Assembly: GCA_003566875.1 (NCBI GenBank)
Contig: PXBQ01000209.1
Location: 1 to 20,496 of the forward strand
Source of the DNA: Spirochaetaceae bacterium
Lineage (GTDB): Bacteria > Spirochaetota > Spirochaetia > DSM-27196 > PXBQ01
Length of the DNA: 20,496 nucleotides
Reading direction: 5' to 3'
A program made the position numbers and the translations under genes. Positions 1-8,410 of this stretch are shown piece by piece. The number at the start of each line of letters is the position of its first letter. Within the stretch, counting starts at the first letter, position 1. The notes beneath the pieces are model-generated. The model was not told the DNA's origin and made no database searches. It worked only from the letters and a program-made list of their open reading frames with translations.

Positions 1-1291
1 CGATTACGTCCGGATCGGGCGGAACCTTCTCCGCGACCGTTGTCGTCTCGGTGCGGGCGTCGATCTCGTACGGTGTGCCGTCGATTGCGACTTCGCCCAC
101 ATCGGTCCGTGCGACGGTGTGCGTTGACGATGAAACGAAGGCAGCATCGTCATCGTACACAAAAACCTCGGTCGATCGACCGTTCTCGTCGAGCGCTTCG
201 AAATCGCCCTTCCAGATTAGCGCGCTCTCGGCGCCGGGAAACCCGAGTACGCGGACGTACTCGCCGCGATACTCGACCGGAACGACCGCCGTTGTGTCAC
301 GAATCGTTGTCGTTTCGCTCTCGTACGCCGCCTCGAGCGACAAGAGGCGTTCGCGCAGCGGCGCGGCGTCAAACCTACCCTCGGAGAGATACTCCGCGAT
401 CGCGGCCTCGACCGCGCTGTTCACAAACCCGATCTCATCCGGGCGGTTCCAGACGCAGTGTCGTACGAGAAAACAGTCGAGCGGATTGACGGCGTCGCGA
501 TCGTTGAGCATAGCAGAAGTCCGCAACAAACCGACGATCTTTTTCCAGCGACGATCGCTTACCGTGACGGTCGTAGAACCGGTCCCGAGACGTGCTCGTA
601 TGCGCGACAGGATACTCAGAACCGAGTCGGGAATCGCGATCGACGGTGCGTCGGCGCGCCAGGTTTCGTACTGCGAACGCGCAATCTTCTCGTCGGACGG
701 GACCGGATCGCCGAATGGGTCGTCGGTGTCGCTGATCATCTTCCGGAAAACGCTCTCATCGCGAACCGGATCGACTCGAACGCGAACGAGAAAGCGATCC
801 CAGAACGCGGTGGCTTCATCGTCGAGATCCGGGATCTCGTTCGACGCGGCGATGATACATCGAATCGGGAGGTGGACAACGGTACTGCCGTTGCGGTACA
901 ACCGCTCGTTCAAAGCGGTGAGCAGCGAGTTCTGAATCGGTGGACCCGCCCTCCAGATCTCGTCGAGAAAAACGATCTCGGCGTCGGGCAGGTAGCCTTC
1001 GGTAATCCGTTCGTACTTGTCGGAATCGCGGAGCCGTTTTATCGAGATCGGGCCGAAGATCTCCTCCGGAGTACTAAAGCGGCCCATGAGGTACTCGAAG
1101 GTTCTTGCGTCGCGGTACGCGCATGCGATCCGTCGCGCGACGAGACTCTTGGCTGTTCCGGGAGGGCCCCAGAGAAACAGACTTTCACCCCCGGCCGACG
1201 CGAGGAACGCGAGTCGGATCGTTTCGTCGCGTTCGTAGAGGCCGGTCGTGAGTTTGGCGAGAACGGTACGAACGTGTTCGGCGTGCCCCAT
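1..1291 (-). CDS. ravA: RavA-type MoxR AAA+ ATPase (3' part beyond window)
   Basis: I translated this frame by hand from the ATG at 1291; it stays open for 430 codons to the window edge, so the C-terminus is missing. It matches remembered E. coli RavA (about 498 aa) closely: Walker A GPPGTAKS at 42-49, then EYLMGRFSTPEEIFGP, Walker B IVFLDEIW at 106-113, NSLLTALNER, sensor-1 AASNE at 148-152 and a DRRWKK motif near 245. RavA proteins are hexameric MoxR ATPases that act as chaperones with the VWA-domain partner ViaA, in E. coli affecting respiratory complexes and envelope stress. The start lies 4 bases after the fecR-like stop, so it is probably co-transcribed and coupled with the upstream envelope genes; no strong Shine-Dalgarno is visible. 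Residues after about 330 should be the discoidal/LARA-type region. Family assignment is firm; the biological role here is unknown. Arginine- and serine-rich open frames on the other strand are antisense shadows. Confidence 0.93.
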   Translation of the reverse strand, partial: MGHAEHVRTVLAKLTTGLYERDETIRLAFLASAGGESLFLWGPPGTAKSLVARRIACAYRDARTFEYLMGRFSTPEEIFGPISIKRLRDSDKYERITEGYLPDAEIVFLDEIWRAGPPIQNSLLTALNERLYRNGSTVVHLPIRCIIAASNEIPDLDDEATAFWDRFLVRVRVDPVRDESVFRKMISDTDDPFGDPVPSDEKIARSQYETWRADAPSIAIPDSVLSILSRIRARLGTGSTTVTVSDRRWKKIVGLLRTSAMLNDRDAVNPLDCFLVRHCVWNRPDEIGFVNSAVEAAIAEYLSEGRFDAAPLRERLLSLEAAYESETTTIRDTTAVVPVEYRGEYVRVLGFPGAESALIWKGDFEALDENGRSTEVFVYDDDAAFVSSSTHTVARTDVGEVAIDGTPYEIDARTETTTVAEKVPPDPDVI

Positions 1292-1295
1292 CGCG

Positions 1296-1871
1296 TCAAC
1301 GAGGTGAAACGAGCGACCGCTGTTCCCGGTCGCGTTCGATCGGCGCCGGTCGTGCTCCGTTCACGATGCGCGATGCTTCGCCTGAACGGAGTACGACGCT
1401 TCTACCCGATGGATTCATGAGCACAACCTCTCCTCGTGTGACCGAGACGCCGCGTCCGTCGAACACGAACGACGCGTCCCGAGCGGTTACCGTCGCGAAC
1501 GGCGACTCGATCACGATCGAGAATGTTCCGCCGTCCGGAACGTGTTCCACGATAACGCGTCCTCCGACGACGGTCAACGCCGCGTGGGCGCCGTCGTCGC
1601 GGTGTTCTGCCTCGTCGATGGTGACGTGTGTGAGCCCGCCGACCGTGACCGTATGAGCCGCGAACGTGAGTTCGACACGCGCGCGCGCGCGCGTCGCGAC
1701 CTTCGTTCCTATCGGCGTTTCACGCCCCGTGAACGCCGTCCTCCAGGTTCCGGCCTCTGTGGTGTATTCGACGCGTCCGGTTGTCGCGGTCACAACGAAC
1801 ACTGTGTCCGCCGAGACGCGAGCGGAACCGACGGACAGTAGCAGAATGAGAGTCGCTGTGGTTCGTCGCAT
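1296..1871 (-). CDS. Secreted FecR-domain protein
   Basis: A 191-residue protein with a signal peptide (MRRTTATLILLLSVGSARVSA, likely cleaved near residue 21) followed by one FecR-like beta domain over roughly residues 25-170. The pattern GRVEYTTEAGTWRTA, then GTKVATRARARVELTF, then VVGGRVIVEHV and SPFATVTARDASFVF, is typical of FecR repeats. FecR domains sit in the periplasm and in iron-uptake systems relay a signal to a sigma factor; in spirochaetes many stand alone, with unknown partners. The start at 1871 is preferred over one 12 codons upstream because AGGAGG lies just before it and because it begins the signal peptide directly. It is the third gene of the minus-strand operon, 32 bases after the barrel gene and 4 bases before ravA. 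A (CG)8 run encodes part of it. No sigma-factor partner lies beside it; the sigma gene at 14147 is far away. Confidence 0.82.
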   Translation of the reverse strand: MRRTTATLILLLSVGSARVSADTVFVVTATTGRVEYTTEAGTWRTAFTGRETPIGTKVATRARARVELTFAAHTVTVGGLTHVTIDEAEHRDDGAHAALTVVGGRVIVEHVPDGGTFSIVIESPFATVTARDASFVFDGRGVSVTRGEVVLMNPSGRSVVLRSGEASRIVNGARPAPIERDREQRSLVSPR

Positions 1872-1875
1872 GGGG

Positions 1876-1881
1876 CCTCCT
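1876..1881 (-). promoter_or_regulatory. Ribosome binding site of the FecR-domain gene
   Basis: AGGAGG on the minus strand, 4 bases before the ATG at 1871. It decides the start in favour of the shorter form and away from the upstream in-frame start at 1907. Confidence 0.85.
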
Positions 1882-1903
1882 GATCGGGCAACGTGCACGG
1901 CCG

Positions 1904-3175
1904 TCAAAACAAGACGAAGATACTCGTCGAGAAGAAGCCTCGGCCTCGATCGTGATCATCGGTATCGGGATTGGACCGAAGAAACGTGCCGATTCGCGCG
2001 TCGAGCCCAAAGTCCGAACTCGCGCGGAGCCTTGCAGCGGCGAGAACGCGAGTTCCGAGGTACGGGCCTGTCGGGTTTCCCGGAAACTCCGGCGCCGGGG
2101 CGTCGGTCGTGCGAAAGAAGCTCACCAAATCGAATCCGAGTTCGGTCGCTGCAAGCCACGAAGCGTTGGACGCGATGAACGGCCTAAACGAGTACGCGAG
2201 TTCGGCGACAAGACGGTCGGCGAAACCCGCATCGAAGCCGGTTTCCTTTTCGCCGAACCGAACCCGGTGCACCGGGTTAAACCCGGACAGCGCGCCCGAA
2301 TCGCCCGACGCGTACGTCGTTTCGACGCGAAAACGCGAAAGGTAGACCCGGTCGAGATAGTACCGAAGCGAGAACGAACTCAATAGCGATACGCCGTCGT
2401 CGGCCGTAAACCCCGCCGCTATCGACGTCGTGTGAAAGAGATGCGGCACGATAGGGCCGTCGACGCGCAGTCCCGCGAACGCGCCGTCTGCGCCGTTGGT
2501 TTCAAGGTCGCGGAGGTGCGCGACGAAAAACTCGGCGTCCTGTCGCGCGACGATCGCCGGCGCGCCGATTGTCGCGACCGAGAGCAGTCGGGGCCCGGCC
2601 AAATACACCGAGTCGTCGTCGAGTCGCGCGCGATCCGCGTCCGTCAAGACGATTGGGTTCGTGTTCTTTGAACTCAATCCGGTGTACGCGACGTCGAGCG
2701 AAGCTGAAACGCTCGGCCACTCGAAAACGATGGATGCCCCGTCGGCGATCCCGTCGATAATGAGGTTGGTCGGGTCCGAAAACCGACGTCGCCCGAGCTC
2801 GAACGAGAACTCTCCCGTGGCACCTGGAAACTCCCGATTGATCAACCGGAATGTCGCCGCGGTCAACTCGACCGAAGCGAGCAGATTCTGCGCAAAGGCA
2901 TACTCAGCGTACTCCCGGCGGGAATCGCGGCGGCCGGTAACGCCGAGTCTGTACTCCATAGCGATGTGTCCGGGCATGTGGCGCGCTACGCCGAACAGCG
3001 AGAGTTCTTCGACCGCGGTGAGGTAGCTCGAGCCGACAGCGTCTGTGTTGCGCAGATGCGCCGCGACCTCGCCACCCGCATCGAGAGTGACACGCGGCTG
3101 AGAGAGCAGCGACGCGGCGCTCAAGACGAGCGGAACCGCTATCGCGGTGATACGGTGGGCGATGCGGTGTCTCAT
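1904..3175 (-). CDS. Predicted outer-membrane beta-barrel protein
   Basis: A 423-residue protein with an N-terminal signal peptide (hydrophobic stretch IAVPLVLSAASLLS) and then an extended series of alternating polar/hydrophobic stretches with many aromatic residues, ending in IFVLF. A terminal phenylalanine preceded by alternating hydrophobic residues is the usual signature read by the BAM complex on outer-membrane barrels. I do not recognise a named family. The ATG at 3175 overlaps the stop of the preceding gene as ATGA, which implies translational coupling to the 151-residue secreted protein. The FecR-domain gene follows after 32 bases. It may act as a porin or surface protein, with the small upstream protein as a periplasmic companion; that is inference only. 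Confidence 0.75.
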   Translation of the reverse strand: MRHRIAHRITAIAVPLVLSAASLLSQPRVTLDAGGEVAAHLRNTDAVGSSYLTAVEELSLFGVARHMPGHIAMEYRLGVTGRRDSRREYAEYAFAQNLLASVELTAATFRLINREFPGATGEFSFELGRRRFSDPTNLIIDGIADGASIVFEWPSVSASLDVAYTGLSSKNTNPIVLTDADRARLDDDSVYLAGPRLLSVATIGAPAIVARQDAEFFVAHLRDLETNGADGAFAGLRVDGPIVPHLFHTTSIAAGFTADDGVSLLSSFSLRYYLDRVYLSRFRVETTYASGDSGALSGFNPVHRVRFGEKETGFDAGFADRLVAELAYSFRPFIASNASWLAATELGFDLVSFFRTTDAPAPEFPGNPTGPYLGTRVLAAARLRASSDFGLDARIGTFLRSNPDTDDHDRGRGFFSTSIFVLF

Positions 3176-3627
3176 TGTCCGAACTCTTCCATCGCCGAGG
3201 CCAGGATCGCCAAAGCAGAGCGGCCCGTGAGTTTTTCTCCCGCGTGCGCGCCCGGTTCGACAACATCGAGATAAACGAGCTCACGGAGCGCGTACCGGGG
3301 ACCTGGGAAGAAACTGTACATCAAACCTCCCGGTAGATCGAAAGTCTGGACGATCAGGAACGCGTACTCCCCGAGCGAGATCGGTGAGCCAGGCGTCGCC
3401 TCCGGCACGCGAATACCGGCGCGCGTGAGGTGATTCGGCGCGTCGTCGAACTGCGAATCGATCGGGACTATCCCGGCCGCTAATCCCACCAGGTACACCG
3501 CGTCGGCGACCGTAAGCTGCTCGGTAAGCAGAACGTCTCCGCTGAACTGGGCCGATTGCGCGCCGAGAGCGACCGAAGCCAAGAGAAACCATACGCCCAG
3601 TGCTGCCCCGTGCCGCGGGTGTCTCAC
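3172..3627 (-). CDS. Small secreted protein of unknown function
   Basis: A 151-residue protein with a clear signal peptide (GVWFLLASVALGAQSAQ, cleavage near residue 22-25). The mature part includes TVADAVYLVGLAAGIVP, LGEYAFLIVQTFDLPGG and a YALRELVYLDVV segment; I recognise no family. The start is GTG at 3627: the ATG two bases further out runs straight into TGA, while AGGAGG lies 5 bases before the GTG. It is the first gene of the minus-strand envelope operon and its stop overlaps the ATG of the barrel gene. The segments following the signal look helical, loosely like a small helical regulator or assembly domain, but I would not assign one. Confidence 0.75.
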   Translation of the reverse strand: MRHPRHGAALGVWFLLASVALGAQSAQFSGDVLLTEQLTVADAVYLVGLAAGIVPIDSQFDDAPNHLTRAGIRVPEATPGSPISLGEYAFLIVQTFDLPGGLMYSFFPGPRYALRELVYLDVVEPGAHAGEKLTGRSALAILASAMEEFGQ

Positions 3628-3632
3628 ATCGA

Positions 3633-3638
3633 CCTCCT
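3633..3638 (-). promoter_or_regulatory. Ribosome binding site for the GTG start at 3627
   Basis: Perfect AGGAGG on the minus strand with 5 bases to the GTG codon. It supports the non-ATG start. Confidence 0.85.
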
Positions 3639-3650
3639 ATAGCTACCGAG

Positions 3651-3659
3651 AGTATACCA
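3651..3659 (-). promoter_or_regulatory. Candidate extended -10 of the minus-strand envelope operon
   Basis: Minus strand reads TGGTATACT, an extended -10 (TGn plus TATACT), about 24 bases before the GTG start at 3627. No good -35 is visible at 16-18 bases, which is tolerable for an extended -10 promoter. Position and AT-rich setting support it; it is a motif reading only. Confidence 0.4.
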
Positions 3660-3677
3660 AAAGCCGTAAAATATTTC

Positions 3678-3683
3678 TATAAT
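3678..3683 (+). promoter_or_regulatory. Candidate -10 for the coiled-coil gene
   Basis: A perfect TATAAT on the plus strand in the AT-rich divergent gap, without a clear -35. An alternative is TTGACC at 3697-3702 with a weak TACTGT at 3721-3726 (18-base spacer). One of these probably drives the gene starting at 3779. Confidence 0.3.
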
Positions 3684-3778
3684 GCTCAGGAATTGTTTGA
3701 CCGGACTCGGTCATTTAGTTTACTGTATGAGTCAGGTGAATGAGTCAGGAACAGCGTTTTTTCGGAGGCGAAAGAAAA

Positions 3779-6007
3779 ATGTCGGACAGAAACTCGGACC
3801 CACTCGAGGACGTTGAGTACGCCGGAATATCGGAGGACGAAAAGACCGAGATCCGCGGCCATATCGAGAAAGTCGCGACTGAAAACAAAATCGACGTCTC
3901 GGGGGACGCCTTCTCACTGAAGTCGTTCCGCGCCGGTGCGCTCTTTCCGCTTCTCGTCAACATCGGTGCGATCGTGTCGGTTGCCGTTGTTGTGCTCGTG
4001 TTGACCGCGTTGTTTCGGCAGGACGAACGGGTCGTCACGGGCCGAACCGGCGAAATTGCATCGGTCGAGGGGCGGTTGATTCAGGAGTTGCGGCGTGAGT
4101 CTCAAGCTCAGCTCTTTGAGAAGGAGCGTCAGATCGCCACCGTTCAGAGACGCCTCGACGAAATCGAACGCGAACGACTCGTGCTCGCCGCGTCGATCGA
4201 TGAGCGCATTCAACAACGCGAACAGGAACTCCGGGCCGAGCTCGAACGTGAGCTCGAGGAAGAGCGCGCGCGTCTATTGCGCGAAGGGCTCGGTGACGAG
4301 GAGATTGAAAACCTCATGCGCGTCTTCGAGGCCGAGCGAACCGCGTACTACGAGCAGCAAATTGCTCAGTATCGCGCGGAGCTCGAAGCCGAACGACTCG
4401 CGGTCGAGCAGAACCTCGATCAACTCCGCCTGGATTACAACGATCAACTCCAGGCCTTGCGGGAAGAGCGGTTACAACTCGCCGAGGAGTTCCGTGAGCG
4501 CGAAGCATCGCTTCGCGCTCAGCTCGAACAGCGAACGAGAATTCTCGATCGTGCGCGCACCGAAGCGATCGAAAACCTCGCATCCGCGCAGGAGGAACTC
4601 GCACAGCTTTCGCGCCGACAGGAGCTTGCCGGCTCGATCCAGAACCAGATCATCGGACAGATCGGACAGATTCGGTCTGCTGTCTCGTTGGAACAGTACG
4701 GACTCGCTCGATCGCGGATCGAATCTCTTCGATCATTTTTGAACGAAGACCGTGTGCTTGCGATTCCCGAGATCGCGCGTCGGAGGGAGATGGACCTCTT
4801 TCTGCTCGATTCGCTCGAAGCCGTGATCGAGCTCGAGATGTCGGCCGACGGTGAAGTCCTGAGTCTTTCGGATGAGTTAGGCATTCTTGCGCGCATCCGG
4901 TCGACGACAGCCGAAGCGCGCGCTGCGACCGACGCCGAACTCGCGGCCGAGCGTTACCGTACCGCGCTGTCCCAACTCCCGGAGCTTTCCGAGGCGTACG
5001 CGTTCGTGTGGGATCGGGATGCGGAAGTCATAACGGCTGTCAGGGACGCCGAGATCGCCGAACAACGCGAATCGGCGCGTCAGGCCGTTATGGCGGCGCT
5101 CGACGCCGCGACAACGCTCGTCGACGAGGGCCGTTACGGAGCGGCTTTTACCGCGTACCGCGACGTGCTCGCAACTTTACCGGAGACGTCTGATGTTGCC
5201 GACCCGATCGTCGGTGGTGCGGCCCGAACCGGTTTTTCGCTTTCGCGGTACGTGGTTACCGGCGAACCGGTCGACGGGATGGGCGTGATCGCCGACACCG
5301 CGGACGTCTCGCTCGGCGACGAGCGCGCGCGGTTCGAAGCGATGCTCGCCGACACGGCCGCGACGGCTGCGGCGGAGCAACGTAGCCGTTTTGAGGCCGA
5401 ACGCGCGGAGCTCGTTCGCGAGCGGGACGAACTGATACGTGAGCTCGACGAGGCACGGGTCGCTCTCGCCGAAGATCGGTCCGAAGCGATTGGGGCGGTG
5501 CGCGACGAGCTTGAAGAAACGTATCGGTCGCAGCTTTCCGAGCGTGAGGCCCAAATCGCCGGACTAAGCAGCCGTTCCGACGAGCTCGAGCAACGGATCG
5601 TCGCTCTTGACGCGGAGGTCACGCGGCTCGCAGAGTTCGAACGGATTACCGAGGCCGCGGTCGAGAGTTATTCGCGGTACGTGACCGAAGAGGATCGCGC
5701 GTTCGCGAACGGTCGCGACGCCGAAGCTTTATTCGAGGCCCGGTTTCAGCTCGATACGTTTCTGGTGTCCGACGCGGTTCGACGATTGTTCCCCGAACTG
5801 GGCGACCGGATTCGCGTGTACGATCAAGCGTTTGAGGACGCCGGCCGCGAGGTTGCGTTCCTCGATGTTCTCGAGATCATCTCGATCGCGGCGGAGTTTC
5901 CGACGCCCGAGCAGCGCCTCTCGTTTCTCCAGTCGGAAACCGTCGCCGTCGACGACGCGGTGTTCCGCGAACTGCTTGAGGAGCTGACTATTCTGGTTCA
6001 ACAGTAA
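3779..6007 (+). CDS. Single-pass membrane protein with long coiled coils
   Basis: A 742-residue protein: an acidic cytoplasmic-type N-terminus of about 54 residues, one transmembrane helix (LFPLLVNIGAIVSVAVVVLV, about 55-79), a long charged heptad-rich coiled coil (about 90-300, rich in E, R, Q and L), a helical middle region (about 300-520), a second coiled coil (about 525-630) and a helical C-terminal domain. The start at 3779 is chosen because GGAGG at 3764-3768 precedes it; an in-frame ATG at 3740 has only AGGTGA directly against it. No catalytic motif is seen. Proteins with this layout occur in spirochaetes, from memory, without firm function; a structural or scaffolding role in the periplasm or cytoplasm is a guess. 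It stands alone, divergent from the envelope operon and convergent with the cyclase operon. Confidence 0.85.
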   Translation: MSDRNSDPLEDVEYAGISEDEKTEIRGHIEKVATENKIDVSGDAFSLKSFRAGALFPLLVNIGAIVSVAVVVLVLTALFRQDERVVTGRTGEIASVEGRLIQELRRESQAQLFEKERQIATVQRRLDEIERERLVLAASIDERIQQREQELRAELERELEEERARLLREGLGDEEIENLMRVFEAERTAYYEQQIAQYRAELEAERLAVEQNLDQLRLDYNDQLQALREERLQLAEEFREREASLRAQLEQRTRILDRARTEAIENLASAQEELAQLSRRQELAGSIQNQIIGQIGQIRSAVSLEQYGLARSRIESLRSFLNEDRVLAIPEIARRREMDLFLLDSLEAVIELEMSADGEVLSLSDELGILARIRSTTAEARAATDAELAAERYRTALSQLPELSEAYAFVWDRDAEVITAVRDAEIAEQRESARQAVMAALDAATTLVDEGRYGAAFTAYRDVLATLPETSDVADPIVGGAARTGFSLSRYVVTGEPVDGMGVIADTADVSLGDERARFEAMLADTAATAAAEQRSRFEAERAELVRERDELIRELDEARVALAEDRSEAIGAVRDELEETYRSQLSEREAQIAGLSSRSDELEQRIVALDAEVTRLAEFERITEAAVESYSRYVTEEDRAFANGRDAEALFEARFQLDTFLVSDAVRRLFPELGDRIRVYDQAFEDAGREVAFLDVLEIISIAAEFPTPEQRLSFLQSETVAVDDAVFRELLEELTILVQQ

Positions 6008-6029
6008 AAAGCCGACCGGTCGTCCGGTC
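6006..6029 (-). terminator. Intrinsic terminator of the cyclase operon
   Basis: Minus strand: GACCGG, loop ACGA, CCGGTC, then GGC and TTTTT. The stem (6014-6029) overlaps the stop codon of the last operon gene and the T-run abuts the stop of the convergent coiled-coil gene. In the plus direction there is no T-run, so it should act mainly on the minus strand. Confidence 0.7.
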
Positions 6030-7335
6030 ACCACATGAACCGGACGCCCACCGCGACGTTTCGGAAATCGAGAGCGAACGAGTCGAAGAACAAATAACCG
6101 GGAATACGTCCATCGGGATAGAGATGAAGCGGAAACGATCGCGCGCGAAACTCGTCGGAATCGACGGTCCGATACAGCAACGGCGCGTACTCGACGAAGA
6201 AGCGGAGCGAGAGCCAAGGTGAGTACTCGATACCGGCGAACGGTGTGAATCCAAACGGGGCGGTCGGCTCCACGCCGAATACCGGTCCGCCGTCGGCGTC
6301 GGCCGCGAAATCGTGAACCAGGCGCAAAAAAGCGCCGCCGCCGCCGTACCACCGCAGATCACGGCCAGGCTCGGAGAAGTACAGGCCTGCGTGCGCAGAG
6401 AGGTTCGTGAGTGGGTTCCCGGATACGAGCGGCGCATTCCCCGAAAAGCCTTCGACGAGGTACACGCCGAGCGCGTACGTCGTGAAGCCGGTTCGGACAA
6501 ACGCCGTAGCCGGGATAAGGTACCGTGTCACGTTCATGCCTGGAAACTGAATGTTGTTTCCGTAGAGTTCGACACCCCATCTCGCTCCGCGGATGTGTTC
6601 GAGTTCGATCTGCACCGAGTCAAAACCCAAATAGAACGTGTCGTCGATCGGGTAATGCCCGACAAGCTCCGCCCGGTACGTGTACGTTGCCGGGTTCGGC
6701 AGCGGGACCGTGATCTCGGTGCCGTCGAGTTCGATCGCGGTTTCGGCCAAACCCGTGATTCGCGTACCGGGTTGCGCTGTGATCCGCACCTCGACGGTAT
6801 CGACGACTTGCCCGTAACTCGAGCGGATCGTCTCGGCTATCGGGTCCCAGAATCCGCGCGAGAGCGTCCGTGCGTCGGTTCGCACGCCGGGTTGTATCGT
6901 CAGCGCACCGTGATACGTCTGCCGCAGAATGTCGAAAGTCTCGATCTCCGCGCGGAGATCGTCCATCGAACCCGCAATCGAGACGTACAGCCAGGCGTCG
7001 GCGTCGATGATCCGCGCGAGATCGTGTTTTCCCTCGAGAGTCGGCGGAACGGCCGTGTCGGGAGCCTCGAGCACGATCACGTCGGGGTTCGCGCTCCCGG
7101 CGGTCGCCATGATCGAGTTGTACAACACAAACCGGTCGTACTCGGTGAGAGTGTCCTCGGTCACTTCGAAGAAGAAAATCATCCGTCGAGGGCGGGAAAA
7201 CGTCGCGAACTCGACGATCGGTTCGTTTGAAGCGTTCGTGCCGGGATCCTGCGCGGAAACCGGGGCGATCAGCGCGAGGCCCGCGACGAGCATCGCAAAC
7301 AGTCGCGTAGCGTTCGTGGTGCGGAGTCCTTTCAT
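6028..7335 (-). CDS. Secreted protein with C-terminal predicted outer-membrane barrel
   Basis: A 435-residue protein with a signal peptide (LFAMLVAGLALIAPVSAQD, cleavage near residue 28). Residues 40-170 form a mixed alpha/beta domain with DVIVLEAPDTAVPP and DADAWLYVSIAGSMDD; residues about 178-250 read like a PEGA or carbohydrate-binding-like beta sandwich (VEVRITAQPGTRITG, then YTYRAELVGHYP). The last 180 residues are amphipathic, aromatic-rich strands (WYGGGGAFLRLVHDF, GFTPFAGIEYSPWLSLRFFV) ending FRNVAVGVRFMW, with an aromatic last residue as in outer-membrane barrels. It closes the four-gene operon: the ATG is one base after the stop of the lipoprotein gene. Its architecture parallels the protein at 8404-9687. 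No named family recognised. Confidence 0.75.
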   Translation of the reverse strand: MKGLRTTNATRLFAMLVAGLALIAPVSAQDPGTNASNEPIVEFATFSRPRRMIFFFEVTEDTLTEYDRFVLYNSIMATAGSANPDVIVLEAPDTAVPPTLEGKHDLARIIDADAWLYVSIAGSMDDLRAEIETFDILRQTYHGALTIQPGVRTDARTLSRGFWDPIAETIRSSYGQVVDTVEVRITAQPGTRITGLAETAIELDGTEITVPLPNPATYTYRAELVGHYPIDDTFYLGFDSVQIELEHIRGARWGVELYGNNIQFPGMNVTRYLIPATAFVRTGFTTYALGVYLVEGFSGNAPLVSGNPLTNLSAHAGLYFSEPGRDLRWYGGGGAFLRLVHDFAADADGGPVFGVEPTAPFGFTPFAGIEYSPWLSLRFFVEYAPLLYRTVDSDEFRARSFPLHLYPDGRIPGYLFFDSFALDFRNVAVGVRFMW

Positions 7336-7336
7336 G

Positions 7337-8410
7337 TTACCACCATGTTCCGTACGCCGAGAGTTTGCGCGTGACGGGATCGAATCGGAAGAACCGCGCG
7401 CCGTCGGGACTGAACGCGAACACTCTCCCGGTCGCGCGCTCGACCGCGGTGCGCGCTACGCGACTTCCGTCGCGGTTGAGGTACTCGAACCAGCCGTCGC
7501 GTCTTCGCAGGGCGAGCCCATCGGGAACGTGATACGCGACGCCGGTCCCGATCTCGATCGCCGGACCGAGCTGCTCGCGTGTCGTCAACGTTTCTCCGGG
7601 TGAGAAACCGTGCCCCGCGGCAAAATCGGCGGCCGACCGCCTGACAAAGTACACCGCCTGTTCGGCCGGTTCGAGCAGCATAAACTCGAACTCGGTCCCA
7701 GCTCCCTCGCCGACCGCAACCGCCTTGAGGAGCCGGAACTCTCGAACGGGCTGTTCGTCGTCGACGGGTGGGAGAATCGCAAGAGAGTCGGGTGTTTCCT
7801 CTCGAACCCACGCGTCGGTGAACCGCCTGTACACGATGTCTTCCGAGGACGTGGCGCCGGGCCGGGTCGCGATCAGGTACGTATTCGAGGCGTACGTCAC
7901 CGCAAAACCCGTGATCCCGAGATTGGGCACTTCGGTCTGCGGTTCGAACGTATCGGTGTCGATCGGCAAACTGCCCGAGAAGAACGTTCCGTCGGACGCG
8001 ATGCCGATCGGTCGGCCGAGATACCGCAGCTCGTCGGGTTCCGCGACTCGACCGAGGAACTGGAGATTCTCGTCGAAGAACATCAGGTGGGGAACCGGGT
8101 CCGGATCCTCGCTCGTGTAGTCTTCCGGGACGATCGGCGTCACGAGCACGACGACTCCGAGCCGATCGGGCGCAAAAGCGAGGCTCGGAAACTCGAAGGC
8201 GTGCATCTCGAATCGTGCGCGCATTCCCCGCGGGAGAATGTCGTCGAGCACCGGGGCGACGTCCGAGAGTGCCTGGAGTTCGCCGAGGTATCCAGGGTAC
8301 GGCGTCGAGAGCAGGAATTCGCATCCCGTCGCTATAACGATCACAATCATGAGCCAGGCGACTTTGATCGAGATGAACCGACGACTTCGTCGCCCACGTT
8401 TTGTCACCAT
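7337..8410 (-). CDS. Predicted lipoprotein, possibly beta-propeller
   Basis: A 357-residue protein with a basic N-terminus, a hydrophobic segment and a relaxed lipobox ending IATGC, so Cys30 should be lipidated. The body has repeated strand-turn motifs such as LMFFDENLQFLGRVAE, IASDGTFFSG, YLNRDGSRVARTA and VFAFSPDGARFFRFDP, reminiscent of a beta-propeller; that is a reading of pattern, not a family match. The ATG at 8410 sits inside the last codons of the upstream gene (ATGGTGA overlap), so translation is coupled; a start 18 codons further up would lack the clean signal and was rejected. Third gene of the cyclase operon. Likely anchored in a membrane facing the periplasm, possibly as a partner of the two neighbouring barrel proteins. 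Confidence 0.78.
   Translation of the reverse strand: MVTKRGRRSRRFISIKVAWLMIVIVIATGCEFLLSTPYPGYLGELQALSDVAPVLDDILPRGMRARFEMHAFEFPSLAFAPDRLGVVVLVTPIVPEDYTSEDPDPVPHLMFFDENLQFLGRVAEPDELRYLGRPIGIASDGTFFSGSLPIDTDTFEPQTEVPNLGITGFAVTYASNTYLIATRPGATSSEDIVYRRFTDAWVREETPDSLAILPPVDDEQPVREFRLLKAVAVGEGAGTEFEFMLLEPAEQAVYFVRRSAADFAAGHGFSPGETLTTREQLGPAIEIGTGVAYHVPDGLALRRRDGWFEYLNRDGSRVARTAVERATGRVFAFSPDGARFFRFDPVTRKLSAYGTWW

Noticed and set aside
51..1420. Long plus-strand open frames at 51-935 and 458-1420
   Set aside because: Products are arginine- and serine-rich with no family pattern, antisense to a frame that reads clearly as RavA.
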